Shown here one piece after another: positions 38,370 through 48,757 of a stretch of DNA of 64,000 nt; the first letter of the stretch is position 1, and each line of letters opens with the position of its first letter. The DNA comes from Rouxiella aceris. Lineage in GTDB: Bacteria > Pseudomonadota > Gammaproteobacteria > Enterobacterales > Enterobacteriaceae. The translations under genes were made by a program, and so were the position numbers. The stretch lies in assembly GCF_012933545.1 (NCBI RefSeq), contig NZ_JAADJU010000006.1, positions 186,001-250,000 on the forward strand. The letters are read 5' to 3'. The notes under the pieces were generated by a model, which saw only the letters and a program-made list of their open reading frames with translations, was not told the origin of the DNA and ran no database searches.

Positions 38370-38750
38370 TCAGGCGACCTGAACCGGTACCGCTTTAGCG
38401 GTGCGTCTTAGCTGGTTTGCGCCTTCAAAATAGGCAACATTGGGATGATGCTGGCGGGCAGAGGCATCTGACATTTGCACAAACGAGCAGATGATCAGCA
38501 GATCGTCGACGCTGGCGCAGTGAGCGGCCGCCCCGTTGACCGAAATAATGCGTGAACCGCGTTCGGCGGCAATGGCATAGGTGGAGAAACGTTTACCGTT
38601 TGTCACGTTGTAAATATCAATTGCTTCATATTCCAGGATCCCCGAAGCGTCGAGGAAATCCTGATCGATGGCGCAAGAACCTTCATAGTGTAAATCAGCG
38701 TGTGTCACATGGACTCGATGCAATTTACCTTGCAGCATTGTGCGTACCAT
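38370..38750 (-). CDS. panD: aspartate 1-decarboxylase PanD
   Basis: The 126-residue pyruvoyl enzyme makes beta-alanine for pantothenate. It self-processes at Gly24/Ser25 ([12 protein letters not shown]), a maturation helped by PanM in enterobacteria. The whole sequence ([37 protein letters not shown] end) matches E. coli PanD. ATG 38750 with AAAGG upstream. It follows panC by 98 bp that contain hairpins, whereas E. coli has another gene between them. Confidence 0.97.
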   Translation of the reverse strand: MVRTMLQGKLHRVHVTHADLHYEGSCAIDQDFLDASGILEYEAIDIYNVTNGKRFSTYAIAAERGSRIISVNGAAAHCASVDDLLIICSFVQMSDASARQHHPNVAYFEGANQLRRTAKAVPVQVA

Positions 38751-38783
38751 AGCGATATACCTTTACGAGTAAATTTTTACTGC

Positions 38784-38828
38784 GTTATCCCGGCTTAGTC
38801 GCCTGACTGTCGGCAGTCAGGGGATAAC
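38784..38828 (-). other. nested hairpin between panC and panD
   Basis: Outer stem GTTATCCC/GGGATAAC (38784-38791 with 38821-38828) encloses CCTGACTG-tcgg-CAGTCAGG (38802-38821; the last G is shared between the two stems). No T-tract follows on the minus strand. It may attenuate or stabilise the panC-panD transcript; a second small stem TTTAACCCT/AGGGTTAAA (38840-38859) covers the panC stop. Confidence 0.5.
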
Positions 38829-38848
38829 ATCTTGGGTTTTGTTTAACC

Positions 38849-39703
38849 CTAGAGGGTTAAATCGACTTCCTGGTTGTCTATCAATCGGGCTTTGCCTAAC
38901 CAGGCAGCCATCAGGATCACTGCCGACGTACTGTCGACCGATAAATCACGCAGGTTTTTGGCATCGCGGATAAAAAGCTCATCCGGCTGCAAACCTGCTT
39001 CACGTAACATCTGTGCGCATTCTGCCAGCAACTCTTCAATATGTCGCTCACCCTGAGTCAGGCGCATAGCCACGTGGTTCATGATTTTATAAAGCTGAGG
39101 TGCCAGTTTACGCTCTTCGGCGGTCAGATAGCCGTTGCGTGAACTGAGCGCCAGACCGTCTTTTGCCCGCACGATAGGCACACCGACGATCTCCAGATCG
39201 TACCCCATATCTTCTACCAGCGCGCGGATCAGCGCCAGCTGTTGATAGTCTTTTTGGCCAAAACAGGCAACGTCAGGCTGCACCAGATTAAACAGCTTAC
39301 TGACAATGGTCGACACACCGCGGAAATGCCCTGGGCGGCTGGCCCCTTCGAGCATGGTGGACAGACCAGGGACATCAACTTGGGTTTGGGTTGCCAGACC
39401 TTTGGGATAAATCTCTGCGGGGGTCGGGGCAAACACCAGGTCCACGCCGCGACTGATCAGTTTTTCACAGTCTTCCTGCAAGGTGCGCGGGTAACGTTCC
39501 AGATCGTCGGCCCGTTCAAATTGCATCGGGTTAACAAAAATGCTGACGACGACAATATCGGCGCGCGCCTTGGCTTCGTCAACCAGCGTCAGGTGTCCTT
39601 GATGCAAATTGCCCATGGTGGGCACCAGCGCAATACGCTGGTTATGCTGTTTGTAAAAGCGAATTTCCCGACGTAACAGCGGGATAGTTTCAATAATCAA
39701 CAT
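38849..39703 (-). CDS. panC: pantothenate synthetase PanC
   Basis: A 284-residue ligase joining pantoate and beta-alanine with ATP through a pantoyl-adenylate. The nucleotidyltransferase motif [14 protein letters not shown] and the KMSKS-like [11 protein letters not shown] are visible, with [19 protein letters not shown] between. Length equals that of E. coli PanC (283). It lies 61 bp after panB in the same direction. ATG 39703 follows GAGGTAAT. Confidence 0.97.
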   Translation of the reverse strand: MLIIETIPLLRREIRFYKQHNQRIALVPTMGNLHQGHLTLVDEAKARADIVVVSIFVNPMQFERADDLERYPRTLQEDCEKLISRGVDLVFAPTPAEIYPKGLATQTQVDVPGLSTMLEGASRPGHFRGVSTIVSKLFNLVQPDVACFGQKDYQQLALIRALVEDMGYDLEIVGVPIVRAKDGLALSSRNGYLTAEERKLAPQLYKIMNHVAMRLTQGERHIEELLAECAQMLREAGLQPDELFIRDAKNLRDLSVDSTSAVILMAAWLGKARLIDNQEVDLTL

Positions 39704-39764
39704 GATATTACCTCGTAGTTATCCCCATCAGCGGTGACACCAATGACTGCGGGATAGCGATGCG

Positions 39765-40559
39765 TTACATAAAACTGTGTTCAATGCCCGGGTACAAACC
39801 CTGCGCCACTTCATCAACATACAGACGAACGGCATCGCGGATATCGCCGGCTTCGGCCAGAAAATCCTTGGCAAATTTTGGCGTATGGCCACCGGTAATG
39901 CCGAAGGCGTCGTGCATCACCAGTATTTGACCGTCGGTTACGTTGCCTGCGCCGATACCGATCACCGGAATACTCAGCTCTTCGGTGACACGACGCGCCA
40001 GGTCAACCGGCACACATTCGAGGACCAGCAACTGCGCCCCGGCCTGTTCCAGCGCCAGCGCATCCTGCAACAGTTGGTTAGCCGCCGCTTCTCCGCGGCC
40101 CTGCACCTTGTAGCCGCCAAAGATATTCACCGACTGCGGCGTCAGCCCCAGATGTCCGCAAACCGGTACGGCACGCTCGGTGAGCATCCTCACGGTGTCA
40201 CACAGCCAACTGCCACCCTCCAGCTTGACCATATTGGCTCCGGCGCGCATCAGTTGCGCCGCGCTGTCAAAGGTTTGCTCCGGCGTGGCATAGCTCATAA
40301 AGGGCAGGTCAGAAAGCAGCAGGGCTTTCGGTGCGCCACGGCGAACGCAGCGGGTATGGTAAACAATGTCCTCAAGGGTTACCGGCAGCGTGGAGTCATG
40401 GCCTTGCACTACCATACCCAGCGAGTCGCCAATCAGCATTACAGGGATCCCCTGTTCTGCAAAGAGTTGGGCAAAACTGGCATCGTAGGCGGTAATGGTC
40501 GCAAATTTGTGTTTTTCCTGCTTCCATTGGCGCAATTGACTCATGGTTGTCGCTTTCAT
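39765..40559 (-). CDS. panB: 3-methyl-2-oxobutanoate hydroxymethyltransferase PanB
   Basis: A 264-residue TIM-barrel enzyme making ketopantoate with methylene-tetrahydrofolate, the first committed step of pantothenate synthesis. Metal ligands lie in [41 protein letters not shown] and [24 protein letters not shown] are signatures. ATG 40559 (a second ATG is at codon 6) with GAGAG upstream. First gene of panB-panC-panD. Confidence 0.97.
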   Translation of the reverse strand: MKATTMSQLRQWKQEKHKFATITAYDASFAQLFAEQGIPVMLIGDSLGMVVQGHDSTLPVTLEDIVYHTRCVRRGAPKALLLSDLPFMSYATPEQTFDSAAQLMRAGANMVKLEGGSWLCDTVRMLTERAVPVCGHLGLTPQSVNIFGGYKVQGRGEAAANQLLQDALALEQAGAQLLVLECVPVDLARRVTEELSIPVIGIGAGNVTDGQILVMHDAFGITGGHTPKFAKDFLAEAGDIRDAVRLYVDEVAQGLYPGIEHSFM

Positions 40560-40744
40560 CTTAATCTCTCAGCCTTGTCAACGATCAAAATACCAGGCGG
40601 GTATTCTACGGGAAGGTCAATAAACCAAGTAGCCCGTTGAGGCAAGTTGCGAGTTATCGCACACCTCAAGAACCACTTAATCAGGCTTGGGTATACTCAT
40701 TTAAGGAAGCGGCTGCAAGTGTTAAAAAGGAGAAAGGGCAAGAG

Positions 40745-40816
40745 ATGCAAATTCTATTGATCGAGGCCGATAAAATCACGAGCAATGGCCACCGGGCAGC
40801 GACCAGGCAGAAATAA
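40745..40816 (+). CDS. candidate 23-codon small ORF
   Basis: ATG 40745 is preceded by AAAAAGGAGAAAGGG, a strong ribosome-binding site 8-12 bp upstream, and the frame runs 23 codons (MQILLIEADKITSNGHRAAT, then three more) to TAA. A TATACT box lies at 40692. The start resembles the first strand of response-regulator receiver domains (xILLIEDD), so this could be a remnant of such a gene or a true small protein; neither can be shown. It ends 3 bp before the convergent folK stop. Confidence 0.3.
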   Translation: MQILLIEADKITSNGHRAATRQK

Positions 40817-40819
40817 CGC

Positions 40820-41299
40820 TTACCAGCGGGTCAGGCCATTTAGCGGCACGCGCTGCAGCAGTTGTTGCAGGCTTTCACCATCGGGGAACACCAGGTCTGG
40901 CGCGATTTCCGCCAGCGGATAGAGCATAAACTCGCGGTTTTTCATATCGTAATGGGGAACAATCAGACGATCGCTGGCGATCACGCTATTGCCGTACAGC
41001 AACATATCAAGATCCAGCGTACGAGGTCCCCAGCGTTCGGCTTTGCGCACGCGCCCCTGATTCTGTTCAATCGCCTGGGTACAGTCGAGCAGCTCATCGG
41101 CGGGTAGCTGGGTGTCGAGTGCTACGACCGCATTAAGATAGTCCGGCTGGTTCTGTGGTCCCAGCGGCTTGCTGCGGTAAAACGAGGAGGTTTGCACCAG
41201 ACGAGTACGGGGAAGGTGCGCCAGAGCTTCCAGCGCACAATTTACCTGGTCTACAGGCTTGGCAAGGTTGCTGCCTAGCGCAATGTAGACCCGAATCAT
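40820..41299 (-). CDS. folK: HPPK, 6-hydroxymethyl-7,8-dihydropterin pyrophosphokinase
   Basis: A 159-residue folate-pathway kinase transferring pyrophosphate from ATP to the hydroxymethyl-dihydropterin. The signatures [15 protein letters not shown], the pterin-binding LNAVVALDT, and [15 protein letters not shown] (metal-binding Asp pair) are clear. Its ATG overlaps the pcnB stop (ATGA), the same arrangement as in E. coli. Confidence 0.97.
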   Translation of the reverse strand: MIRVYIALGSNLAKPVDQVNCALEALAHLPRTRLVQTSSFYRSKPLGPQNQPDYLNAVVALDTQLPADELLDCTQAIEQNQGRVRKAERWGPRTLDLDMLLYGNSVIASDRLIVPHYDMKNREFMLYPLAEIAPDLVFPDGESLQQLLQRVPLNGLTRW

Positions 41300-42864
41300 T
41301 GACCGCTACCGGCGCGTGGTGCGCGTTTGCGCGGACGGCGCGTACGGTTGCGACGTGGTGCAACATCATCACCCAGGGTGCCGAGCATACTTTTTTGCGA
41401 TACCGGCGTGGCTTCCTGGAATTCGCTCCACCATTGGGTCAGGCTTTGCAGTTCGCGATGCTGTTCCACTTCGGCACGCAAGGCCAGCAGATCGAAAGCG
41501 GCACGGAATTTAGGATGTTCCATCAGTTTGTGCGCACGTTTGCCCTGACGGCGAGACAGGCGCAGCTGCAACGACCAGATATCGCGAACCAGCGTGGTAA
41601 TACGTTTCGGAATGGCCAGCGAGCGACACTGCTCATCAAGCACATCGTTCATGGCCAGCGAGAAGGCGTCGTAATAGGTCAGGCCTCCCTCTTGTGCCAG
41701 CTTCTGGGCGTGCTCAATCACCGGGTACCACAACATGGCGGCAAACAGGAAGGCCGGATTGACCCGCATATCGTTTTGCAGGCGGTGATCGGTATTCTTC
41801 AGTACCTGATCGAGAATGCGCTCCATCGGGCTGTCGCCGTGTTCGGTAAAATGGCGAGCAATCAGCGGGAACAGCGGCTGGAACAGTTGATACTCACGCA
41901 GCAGTTGCGCGGTTCTAAAGCCATAGCCAGCCTGCAACATTTTCAGTGACTCTTCAAACAGCCGCGCCGGGGGAATTTCCAGCAACAGGCTGGCCAGACG
42001 AGGAATAGGCTCGCCGGTTTCCGGGCTGAGGGTCATATCCAGTTTGGCAGCAAAGCGTACGGCGCGCAGCATACGTACCGGGTCTTCACGGTAACGGGTT
42101 TCCGGATCGCCAATCAGACGGATAATGCCGTCCTGCAAGTCTTTCATCCCGCCGGTATAATCGCGCAGGGTAAAGTCGGCAATGCTGTAATACAGGCTGT
42201 TAATGGTGAAGTCGCGGCGCTGGGCATCTTCTTCGATCGAACCGAAGATATTGTCGCGCAGCAACATACCGTTCTGTGCCTGCTGCGAAAGGTTTTTGTC
42301 TTCCGATTCCTCAAGCTGCTCATGATGGCCGCGGAAGGTGGCGACTTCGATAATTTCAGGGCCAAACATCACATGAGCCAGACGAAAACGGCGACCTACC
42401 AGGCGACAGTTGCGGAACAGTTTACGGACCTGTTCTGGCGTCGCATTGGTGGTGATATCAAAGTCTTTTGGCTTTTTGTGCAGCAATAAATCGCGAACGC
42501 CGCCGCCGACCAGATAGGCTTCGTAGCCGGACTTATTCAGGCGATAGAGGACCTTCAGCGCATTGTCGCTGATATCTCGGCGCGAAATACTATGGCTATC
42601 GCGCGGGACTACGGTCATGGTGTCAGTTGACGTTGCACTGTGTTTGCTCACAGATTTGTGCGGCGCTTGCTGTGCGCGTGGCGATTGGCGATGCGTGCTG
42701 CGTCTTTCACGATGCTCGTACGCTTTAGCCTTCACGGGTTCAGCTTCTGGCGAAGTGATGGGATCGCGGTGTCCTTTATCATCGTGAACAGGCTTCTCTT
42801 CACGAATGATTTTATCTTCACGAACTAGCACCTTACGGCAAAAATTGGCTACTCGGGTAAAAAT
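41296..42864 (-). CDS. pcnB: poly(A) polymerase I, ATT start
   Basis: PcnB adds 3' poly(A) tails that mark RNA for decay. The catalytic head has [20 protein letters not shown] with its nucleotidyltransferase Asp pair, then [11 protein letters not shown] and the tRNA-nucleotidyltransferase-like neck, and ends in a basic tail ([13 protein letters not shown]). The family N-terminus is [12 protein letters not shown]; the codon just before it is ATT (42864-42862), with GAGGTGT 3 bp upstream and no ATG/GTG/TTG in place. E. coli pcnB is a known AUU-initiated gene. This gives 522 residues; the extra length over E. coli (about 465) is a charged linker at about 15-75. Confidence 0.92.
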   Translation of the reverse strand: MFTRVANFCRKVLVREDKIIREEKPVHDDKGHRDPITSPEAEPVKAKAYEHRERRSTHRQSPRAQQAPHKSVSKHSATSTDTMTVVPRDSHSISRRDISDNALKVLYRLNKSGYEAYLVGGGVRDLLLHKKPKDFDITTNATPEQVRKLFRNCRLVGRRFRLAHVMFGPEIIEVATFRGHHEQLEESEDKNLSQQAQNGMLLRDNIFGSIEEDAQRRDFTINSLYYSIADFTLRDYTGGMKDLQDGIIRLIGDPETRYREDPVRMLRAVRFAAKLDMTLSPETGEPIPRLASLLLEIPPARLFEESLKMLQAGYGFRTAQLLREYQLFQPLFPLIARHFTEHGDSPMERILDQVLKNTDHRLQNDMRVNPAFLFAAMLWYPVIEHAQKLAQEGGLTYYDAFSLAMNDVLDEQCRSLAIPKRITTLVRDIWSLQLRLSRRQGKRAHKLMEHPKFRAAFDLLALRAEVEQHRELQSLTQWWSEFQEATPVSQKSMLGTLGDDVAPRRNRTRRPRKRAPRAGSGQ

Positions 42865-42944
42865 GGTACACCTCGATAGTGTCGGATAAAAATGGCGCAA
42901 CCTAAAACAGCGGCTAATCATAGCTCACAAGGGCTACTTTGAGA

Positions 42945-43012
42945 ATGGCGAATGCCGTTCATATTTCAAGTTAGCGCGCTATTGGCTGTGGTTGCTGCAC
43001 TTTGCACGCTAT
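42945..43012. repeat. possible ERIC remnant at the gluQ-pcnB junction
   Basis: On the minus strand, GCTAACTTGAAATATGAACG resembles the ERIC end GCTTGAAGTATGACGGGTAT. A direct pair GCACGCTATTGGC / GCGCGCTATTGGC also lies here. The match is weak. Confidence 0.25.
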
Positions 43013-43884
43013 TGGCCGGTCGGGCGATGACGTGGGACGTTATCTAACGACCAGTGCGCGACTGCCCAGCGTAATAATAAAGGTAAAGTCAAATCCTGCC
43101 AGCTTTCTGGCAAGGTTTGTCCTAAAAATATCAGTGCCTGTACCATCACCGGCCGCGGATCGCCCGCTGGCAGCGGCGGCGCATGATTTTGCTTGGACAA
43201 TTTGTCGCCATGCTCATTACAGGCCACCGGCAGATGCGCATACTGCGGCGGTGGCAGTTGCAGGTGGCGATACATCGATAGCTGACGCAGGGTAGGGGCA
43301 ATCAGGTCGGCACCGCGCACAATATGATTCACGCCCTGAAAATGATCGTCAATCACCACCGCCAGATTATAGGCAAACAGGCCGTCTCGACGGCGAATAA
43401 TAAAATCTTCCATGGCGAGGCGGTCATCGGCGACACATTCTCCCTGTAACTGATCGTGAAAATGGGTGACCGGCAGGGTCTGGTACATGCGAATGGCGGC
43501 ATGTTGCGGGCCATGGCCGGCATTGCGACAGTGACCGTCATAGATGCCCCCCAACTCCGCAATGCGTTGTCGGCTACAGGTGCAGTAATAGCTTTTACCC
43601 TGTTGATGCAGCCAGGCCAGCGCCTCGCGATAGGCATCGTGGCGCTGTGATTGCCATACCACCTCATCGTCCCACTCCAGACCATAGCGTTCCAGCGTCA
43701 TCAGTATACGTTGGGCACTGCCGGGGACTTCTCGTGGCGGATCGATATCGTCAATACGCAGACGCCATTGTCCACCCTGCGAACGGGCGTGCAAATAGCT
43801 GCCAAGTGCGGCAATCAGTGAACCAAAATGGAGATCGCCTGAGGGGGAAGGAGCAAAACGGCCAATATAGGAGGATGTGAGCAT
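43009..43884 (-). CDS. gluQ: glutamyl-Q tRNA(Asp) synthetase
   Basis: A truncated glutamyl-tRNA synthetase paralogue (291 residues) that attaches glutamate to queuosine in the anticodon of tRNA(Asp). The HIGH-equivalent is [12 protein letters not shown], the KMSKS-equivalent KLSKQNHAP, and the zinc site is CTCSRQRI with YDGHC. The anticodon-binding domain of full GluRS is absent, as it should be. ATG 43884 matches the family length; ATG 43899 (five codons earlier) is possible and neither has a clear ribosome-binding site. An ERIC element separates it from dksA. Confidence 0.93.
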   Translation of the reverse strand: MLTSSYIGRFAPSPSGDLHFGSLIAALGSYLHARSQGGQWRLRIDDIDPPREVPGSAQRILMTLERYGLEWDDEVVWQSQRHDAYREALAWLHQQGKSYYCTCSRQRIAELGGIYDGHCRNAGHGPQHAAIRMYQTLPVTHFHDQLQGECVADDRLAMEDFIIRRRDGLFAYNLAVVIDDHFQGVNHIVRGADLIAPTLRQLSMYRHLQLPPPQYAHLPVACNEHGDKLSKQNHAPPLPAGDPRPVMVQALIFLGQTLPESWQDLTLPLLLRWAVAHWSLDNVPRHRPTGQ

Positions 43885-43931
43885 AACAGGAAGATTCATT
43901 GGTGGAGCGAGGTGTGCAGAGCACACCACAA

Positions 43932-44048
43932 TATACCCCTCGTTGTTGACCTTGCCTCTGTGCTGGCTCACCCGAATCACTTACGCAGGTAAGTTCATCG
44001 GGATTCGCTCGCTTGCAGGCATGCTGCAACGCCAATAACTTAGGGTAC
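43932..44048. repeat. ERIC element between dksA and gluQ
   Basis: About 117 bp with terminal TATACCCCTCGTTGTTGACC and, inverted, GTACCCTAAGTTATTGGC. The minus-strand centre AATCCCGATGAACTTACC then GTAAGTGATTCGGGTGAG matches the ERIC core (AATCCCCAGGAGCTTAC...GTAAGTGACTGGGGTGAG). It will be transcribed in the dksA-gluQ message and fold into a long hairpin. Confidence 0.85.
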
Positions 44049-44060
44049 AGACCCCGTAAC

Positions 44061-44516
44061 TTAGCCAGCCATCTGCTTTTCGCGGATTTCTGCCAGCGTT
44101 TTACAGTCAATACACAAGTCAGCGGTAGGACGTGCTTCAAGACGGCGAATACCGATCTCTACGCCACAGGATTCACAAAAACCAAAATCCTCGTCTTCCA
44201 CTTTTTTCAACGTCTTCTCGATCTTCTTAATGAGCTTACGTTCACGATCGCGGTTACGCAGTTCCAGGCTGAATTCTTCTTCCTGAGTGGCACGGTCTGC
44301 CGGATCAGGGAAGTTGGCTGCTTCTTCCTGCATATGCGTAACGGTACGATCGACTTCATCCCTGAGCTGATTGCGCCATGCTTCAAGAATCTTTTTGAAG
44401 TGGGTCAGCTGGGCGTCGTTCATGTACTCTTCGCCTGGCTTCTCTTGATACGGCTCCACACCAGCGATGGCGAGAATGCTCAAGGACGAGGTTTTACGGG
44501 TTTGCCCTTCTTGCAT
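44061..44516 (-). CDS. dksA: RNA polymerase-binding transcription factor DksA
   Basis: A 151-residue coiled-coil protein that enters the RNA polymerase secondary channel and works with ppGpp in the stringent response. The coiled coil with the acidic tip [15 protein letters not shown] holds the functional Asp residues (DPADRA), and the zinc finger is CESC...CIDC. ATG 44516 with GGAG 7 bp upstream gives the exact E. coli length; a longer frame is unsupported. Confidence 0.98.
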   Translation of the reverse strand: MQEGQTRKTSSLSILAIAGVEPYQEKPGEEYMNDAQLTHFKKILEAWRNQLRDEVDRTVTHMQEEAANFPDPADRATQEEEFSLELRNRDRERKLIKKIEKTLKKVEDEDFGFCESCGVEIGIRRLEARPTADLCIDCKTLAEIREKQMAG

Positions 44517-44575
44517 GATGCTTCTCCTACATAACGCACTATCGATCCCCAACGGGGGAAAAAATCAGGCCGCTA

Positions 44576-44604
44576 TAAATACCAGAAGGAAGCGAGATTG
44601 GCAA
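44576..44604 (-). promoter_or_regulatory. candidate dksA promoter
   Basis: On the minus strand TTGCCA, 17-bp spacer, then TGgTATTTA with an extended -10 TG. About 60 bp before the start codon. No gene lies in 44605-44852; no other signal was identified there. Confidence 0.45.
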
Positions 44605-44852
44605 TTATTCCTCACAACCCCTTGACAAGGGTGTGAAGGAAAGCGTATCCGCACCAAACCGTTTTAGCTGCTGACAACTTCAATTCCGAGTACTACGAGT
44701 CCATCACTTACAACAAGTTCATGACGAGCTGTTAATTTTTCATAGTGCAGGGTTACGGCTGCAGGACCTTTTTTTGCCAACTTAGCTGAGTAAGCGCCTG
44801 CCAGGCTTATCAACTGCCTCTTTTATGTTATCTGAACGCTATCCGCAATCGT

Positions 44853-45560
44853 TTAGCGAGGGAGCAGTGGTAATGATTTGGTCAGCCAGATCCCCTCGGC
44901 AGAAAGCCTGGCACCGTAACATATCACTTCAACACCCTGTTGCTGCACTTGCGTCAATAATTCAGCATAACGGGGATCAATATGGTGTGCAGAAGTCACA
45001 GTTTCAATGCCTGAATGCAATACAGCGAAAAAAAGTACTGTTCGCTGCCCCTGTGCTGCCATTGCCTGTAATTCGCGTAAATGCTTCTGTCCGCGCAGTG
45101 TAACTGCATCAGGAAAATAACCACGTCCCTGTTGCAGCAGCGTGACAGATTTCACTTCAATATAGCAGTCAGGACGATTATCTGCCTGCAATAACAAGTC
45201 TATACGGCTATTTTCCGAGCCATAGCGCACTTCGCCGCTGAGTTTACTGTAACCGGATAATTCGGCGATGGCCTGCTGCTCAATGGCTTCCCGCACCAGC
45301 TGATTGGCGCGTAAGGTATTCACGCAGATCCAATCCCCCGTTTGCGTTTCAGACAATTCCCAACTGTGGGCATACTTCCTTTTCACATTCGCCGAGGTGG
45401 AATACCAGACGGTATCACCGGGTGTGGCACAGCCAGTCATGGCACCGGTATTGGCGCAGTGTAACGTTAATTGTTGCCCGTCGGACGTGACCACGTCGGC
45501 AAGAAAACGTTTGTAACGTTTAATCAACGTGGCAGATTGCAGTGGCGGCGAAAATTGCAT
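44853..45560 (-). CDS. sfsA: sugar fermentation stimulation protein SfsA
   Basis: A 235-residue SfsA family protein; described as a DNA-binding stimulator of maltose metabolism genes, though the fold resembles restriction-type nucleases. [21 protein letters not shown], the [10 protein letters not shown] and [10 protein letters not shown] motifs (PD-(D/E)xK-like Asp and Glu-x-Lys) and [16 protein letters not shown] are family hallmarks. ATG 45560 matches E. coli (234 residues). Follows thpR by 16 bp. Confidence 0.94.
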   Translation of the reverse strand: MQFSPPLQSATLIKRYKRFLADVVTSDGQQLTLHCANTGAMTGCATPGDTVWYSTSANVKRKYAHSWELSETQTGDWICVNTLRANQLVREAIEQQAIAELSGYSKLSGEVRYGSENSRIDLLLQADNRPDCYIEVKSVTLLQQGRGYFPDAVTLRGQKHLRELQAMAAQGQRTVLFFAVLHSGIETVTSAHHIDPRYAELLTQVQQQGVEVICYGARLSAEGIWLTKSLPLLPR

Positions 45561-45576
45561 CAAATCAGCTCTCTGC

Positions 45577-46125
45577 TTAACAAGATGAAGGGGCGGAGCT
45601 GACCAATGGCCAGCTGTGCAGACATTGATAGCGAGTGCGGCCCTGATGGAAACGCGATTCATACAGCCCGAAATCGGCGGCGGTCAGCGTCCATTGCGGC
45701 GTTGATGCCGGCAGCGCCAGCGGCTGCGTGGCACCGCGTAGCAACGAAATATGCGGATGAAACGGCAAGGTCGATTGATGGCACCCGTTGCGCGCTGCAT
45801 GGGAGCGTAATAACGAGGCCAGTTGCAACAGCGCCGTCGGTGCCCGCCGGGTGCCAAGCCACACCACGCCAGGGCGCGGCCAGTGTCCCAGGTCGTCGAG
45901 CTGCATACTGAAAGCGGGTGACTGTATCCGCGAGGCGATATCAGTCAATACGCTGGCCTTCTGCTCGCTGATTTCACCTAAAAACGCCAGCGTCATATGC
46001 AGATTGGCAGCCGCCACCGGTCGTCCGGCATCCGCAGCAAAACTCTCGGCGCGCCAGGTGATGACTTGCTGCTGCAGTGGCTTCGGCAGGGCCAGGGCAA
46101 AAAACAGACGACGTGCTTCAGGCAT
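45577..46125 (-). CDS. thpR: RNA 2',3'-cyclic phosphodiesterase ThpR (LigT)
   Basis: A 182-residue 2H phosphoesterase. The two catalytic His-x-Thr/Ser motifs are HMTLAFLG and HISLLR. It hydrolyses 2',3'-cyclic phosphate ends and was first known for 2'-5' RNA ligation. The start ATG 46125 has AAGGA 7 bp upstream. Divergent from hrpB; co-transcribed with sfsA. Confidence 0.94.
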   Translation of the reverse strand: MPEARRLFFALALPKPLQQQVITWRAESFAADAGRPVAAANLHMTLAFLGEISEQKASVLTDIASRIQSPAFSMQLDDLGHWPRPGVVWLGTRRAPTALLQLASLLRSHAARNGCHQSTLPFHPHISLLRGATQPLALPASTPQWTLTAADFGLYESRFHQGRTRYQCLHSWPLVSSAPSSC

Positions 46126-46318
46126 GATTTTTCCTTGAGTGTATTATCGCTCGTCGTAACGAGACCCCGGAATGCTACAATTCCTGCCGCCCGGCGACAA
46201 TTTTTTCTCTGCCCGGCCAAGGGTGGACGCAATGGCCTGGCGAAAGGTTTGTCTCTCGTATCCCGCGGACGCTAGGCTACAATAGCCGCCGTTGATAATG
46301 AATCATCATGGAGAATCT

Positions 46319-48757
46319 GTGTCCTCACTGCCCATCGCCGCCGTACTGGATCAAGTTATTGCTGCCCTGCAACAGGCGCCGCAGGTGTTACTGCATGCGC
46401 CCACCGGCGCCGGGAAATCTACCTGGTTACCTTTGCAGATCCTCGACGCGGGGATTGTTACCGGCAAGATCCTGCTGCTTGAACCCCGCCGTCTGGCGGC
46501 AAAAAGCGTGGCCTGGCGGCTGGCGCAGCAGCGGGGAGAGTCTGTCGGGCAGACCGTGGGTTACCGCATGCGCGCCGAATCAAAAATTGGCGCAGAGACC
46601 CGGCTGGAGGTGGTGACCGAAGGGATCCTCACCCGAATGCTGCAACAGGATCCCGAACTTGGCGGTTACGGTCTGGTGATCCTCGATGAATTTCATGAAC
46701 GCAGTCTGCAGGCGGATCTGGCGCTGGCCTTGTTACTGGATGTGCAACAGGGGTTACGCGACGATCTGCGCCTGCTGATTATGTCGGCCACCCTGGATAA
46801 TGCCCGTTTATCGCCTCTGTTACCCGCCGCACCTGTGATTATTTCCGAGGGACGCAGCTTTGCCGTCAGCCGTGACTATCTGCCGCTGGCTAGCCATGAG
46901 CGCCTGGAAGAGGGCGTGGCGCGCATTGTTGGCCGCTTGCTGGCCGAGAACAGCGGTTCGATGCTGCTGTTTCTGCCGGGCGTAGCCGAAATTACTCGCA
47001 CCCAGCAACAGTTGAGCGAACGGCTGAGTGATGATGTCGACCTCTGTCCGCTATATGGCGCCTTGTCGCTTGAGCAACAGCAAAAGGCCATTCAGCCCGC
47101 CCCGGCCGGCCGGCGCAAAGTGGTGTTGGCGACCAATATTGCCGAAACCAGCCTGACCATTGAGGGCATTCGCCTGGTGGTGGATAGCGGGCTGGAACGC
47201 AGCGCCCAGTTTGACCCGCGCAGCGGTCTGACCCGGCTGGTGACCCAGCGTGTCAGCCAGGCGGCGATGACACAACGCGCCGGACGCGCCGGTCGTCTCG
47301 AAGCGGGCCAGTGCTGGCACCTGTTTAGTAAAGAGCAGGCGGAGCGCGCCAGTGCGCAAAGCGAAGCCGAAATATTACATAGCGATCTCAGTGGCCTGTG
47401 GCTGGATCTTTTGCAATGGGGCTGCCACGACGTCTCACAGCTGACCTGGCTGGATACGCCGCCCGCAGTGGCATTACGCGTGGCGCAGCAGTTGCTGGCC
47501 TCGCTCGGCGCGGTGGATGCGCAGGGCAAGCTGAATGCCCTCGGGCGTAATATGGCGCGTCTGGGGTGCGACCCACGGCTGGCAGCCATGCTGGTGCAGG
47601 CCCAGCGTCAGGGAGACGATGCGCTGGCCACGGCGGCCCTGCTGGTCGCCCTGCTGGAAGAACCGCCGCGCGGCGGTCAGCCGGATATCGATTATTGGCT
47701 CAGTCGTCCGCAGCCGCACTGGCAGCGCCGCGCCCGGCAGTTAAGTCAGCGACTGTCGCGCAGTAACGGCCAGGTGGATAGCGCGCTGGCCCCCTGGTTA
47801 TTGGCCGAAGCCTTTAGCGACAGGATCGCCGAACGCCGGGGTGTGGAGGGGCGCTACTTGCTGGCCAATGGCCTCGGTGCTTCGCTGCCGCAGGACGATG
47901 CCTTAAGTCGTGCGTCCTGGCTGGTAGTCCCGCAGTTGTTGCAGGGTAATAACAGCCCGGATGCGCGGATTCTGCTGGCGATGACGCTTGACGCCAGCCA
48001 GCTTGCCGCCCGCTTGCCGCAGAAGGTCAAAGAACAGACTGCCGTGGAGTGGGATGAAGAAAAAGGCACGCTGCGCGCCTGGCGACGTTGGCAGATCGGG
48101 CGTCTGGTATTAAAGGCGCAACCGCTGGCCAAACCGGCCGATGCCGATCTTCAGCAGGCATTGCTGGAATGGGTACGTGCCCAGGGATTACAGGTTCTCA
48201 CCTGGTCAACCGAGGCTGAACAATGGCGAACGCGGATGATTTGCGCCAGCAAATGGCTGGCGGAAGGTGAGTGGCCAGCGATGGACGATCAAAGCCTGCT
48301 CGATTCACTGGAACAGTGGCTGCTGCCTTCCCTCAGTGGTGTCCGCACCCTGCGGGCATTGCAGCAAGTGGAGTTGGCGCCGGCACTGCTGCGCCTGCTG
48401 AGCTGGAGTCAGCGCCAGCGTCTGGAGACAACTTTACCTGCTTATTATAGCGTGCCGACTGGCAGCAAATTGCCAATCCGCTATCATAGCGACCAGCCGC
48501 CGGTACTCTCGGTCCGTTTGCAGGAAATGTTTGGTGAAGCCGCCAGCCCGATGCTGGCCGAGGGGCGCGTTGCCGTGGTGCTGGAGTTGCTTTCACCGGC
48601 GCATCGTCCGTTACAGATCACCAGCGATCTGGCGACCTTTTGGCAAGGGGCTTATCGAGAGGTTCAAAAAGAGATGAAAGGCCGTTACCCTAAGCACCCC
48701 TGGCCGGATAATCCCGCCGAGGCGGTGCCGACGCGCAGAACGAAAAAATATCAATAA
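46319..48757 (+). CDS. hrpB: ATP-dependent RNA helicase HrpB
   Basis: An 812-residue DEAH-type helicase of unknown physiological substrate. Walker A APTGAGKST (27-35), DEFH (123-126), SAT (156-158) and motif VI QRAGRAGR (319-326) are present, followed by the HA2/winged region and the HrpB C-terminal domain. The GTG at 46319 fits the family N-terminus (SSLPIAAVL) and has GGAG 6 bp upstream; an ATG 9 codons earlier is less likely. Region 48758-49050 after it holds a stem CCTTTCTTCT/AGAAGAAAGG (48808-48832) and the mrcB leader. Confidence 0.95.
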   Translation: MSSLPIAAVLDQVIAALQQAPQVLLHAPTGAGKSTWLPLQILDAGIVTGKILLLEPRRLAAKSVAWRLAQQRGESVGQTVGYRMRAESKIGAETRLEVVTEGILTRMLQQDPELGGYGLVILDEFHERSLQADLALALLLDVQQGLRDDLRLLIMSATLDNARLSPLLPAAPVIISEGRSFAVSRDYLPLASHERLEEGVARIVGRLLAENSGSMLLFLPGVAEITRTQQQLSERLSDDVDLCPLYGALSLEQQQKAIQPAPAGRRKVVLATNIAETSLTIEGIRLVVDSGLERSAQFDPRSGLTRLVTQRVSQAAMTQRAGRAGRLEAGQCWHLFSKEQAERASAQSEAEILHSDLSGLWLDLLQWGCHDVSQLTWLDTPPAVALRVAQQLLASLGAVDAQGKLNALGRNMARLGCDPRLAAMLVQAQRQGDDALATAALLVALLEEPPRGGQPDIDYWLSRPQPHWQRRARQLSQRLSRSNGQVDSALAPWLLAEAFSDRIAERRGVEGRYLLANGLGASLPQDDALSRASWLVVPQLLQGNNSPDARILLAMTLDASQLAARLPQKVKEQTAVEWDEEKGTLRAWRRWQIGRLVLKAQPLAKPADADLQQALLEWVRAQGLQVLTWSTEAEQWRTRMICASKWLAEGEWPAMDDQSLLDSLEQWLLPSLSGVRTLRALQQVELAPALLRLLSWSQRQRLETTLPAYYSVPTGSKLPIRYHSDQPPVLSVRLQEMFGEAASPMLAEGRVAVVLELLSPAHRPLQITSDLATFWQGAYREVQKEMKGRYPKHPWPDNPAEAVPTRRTKKYQ

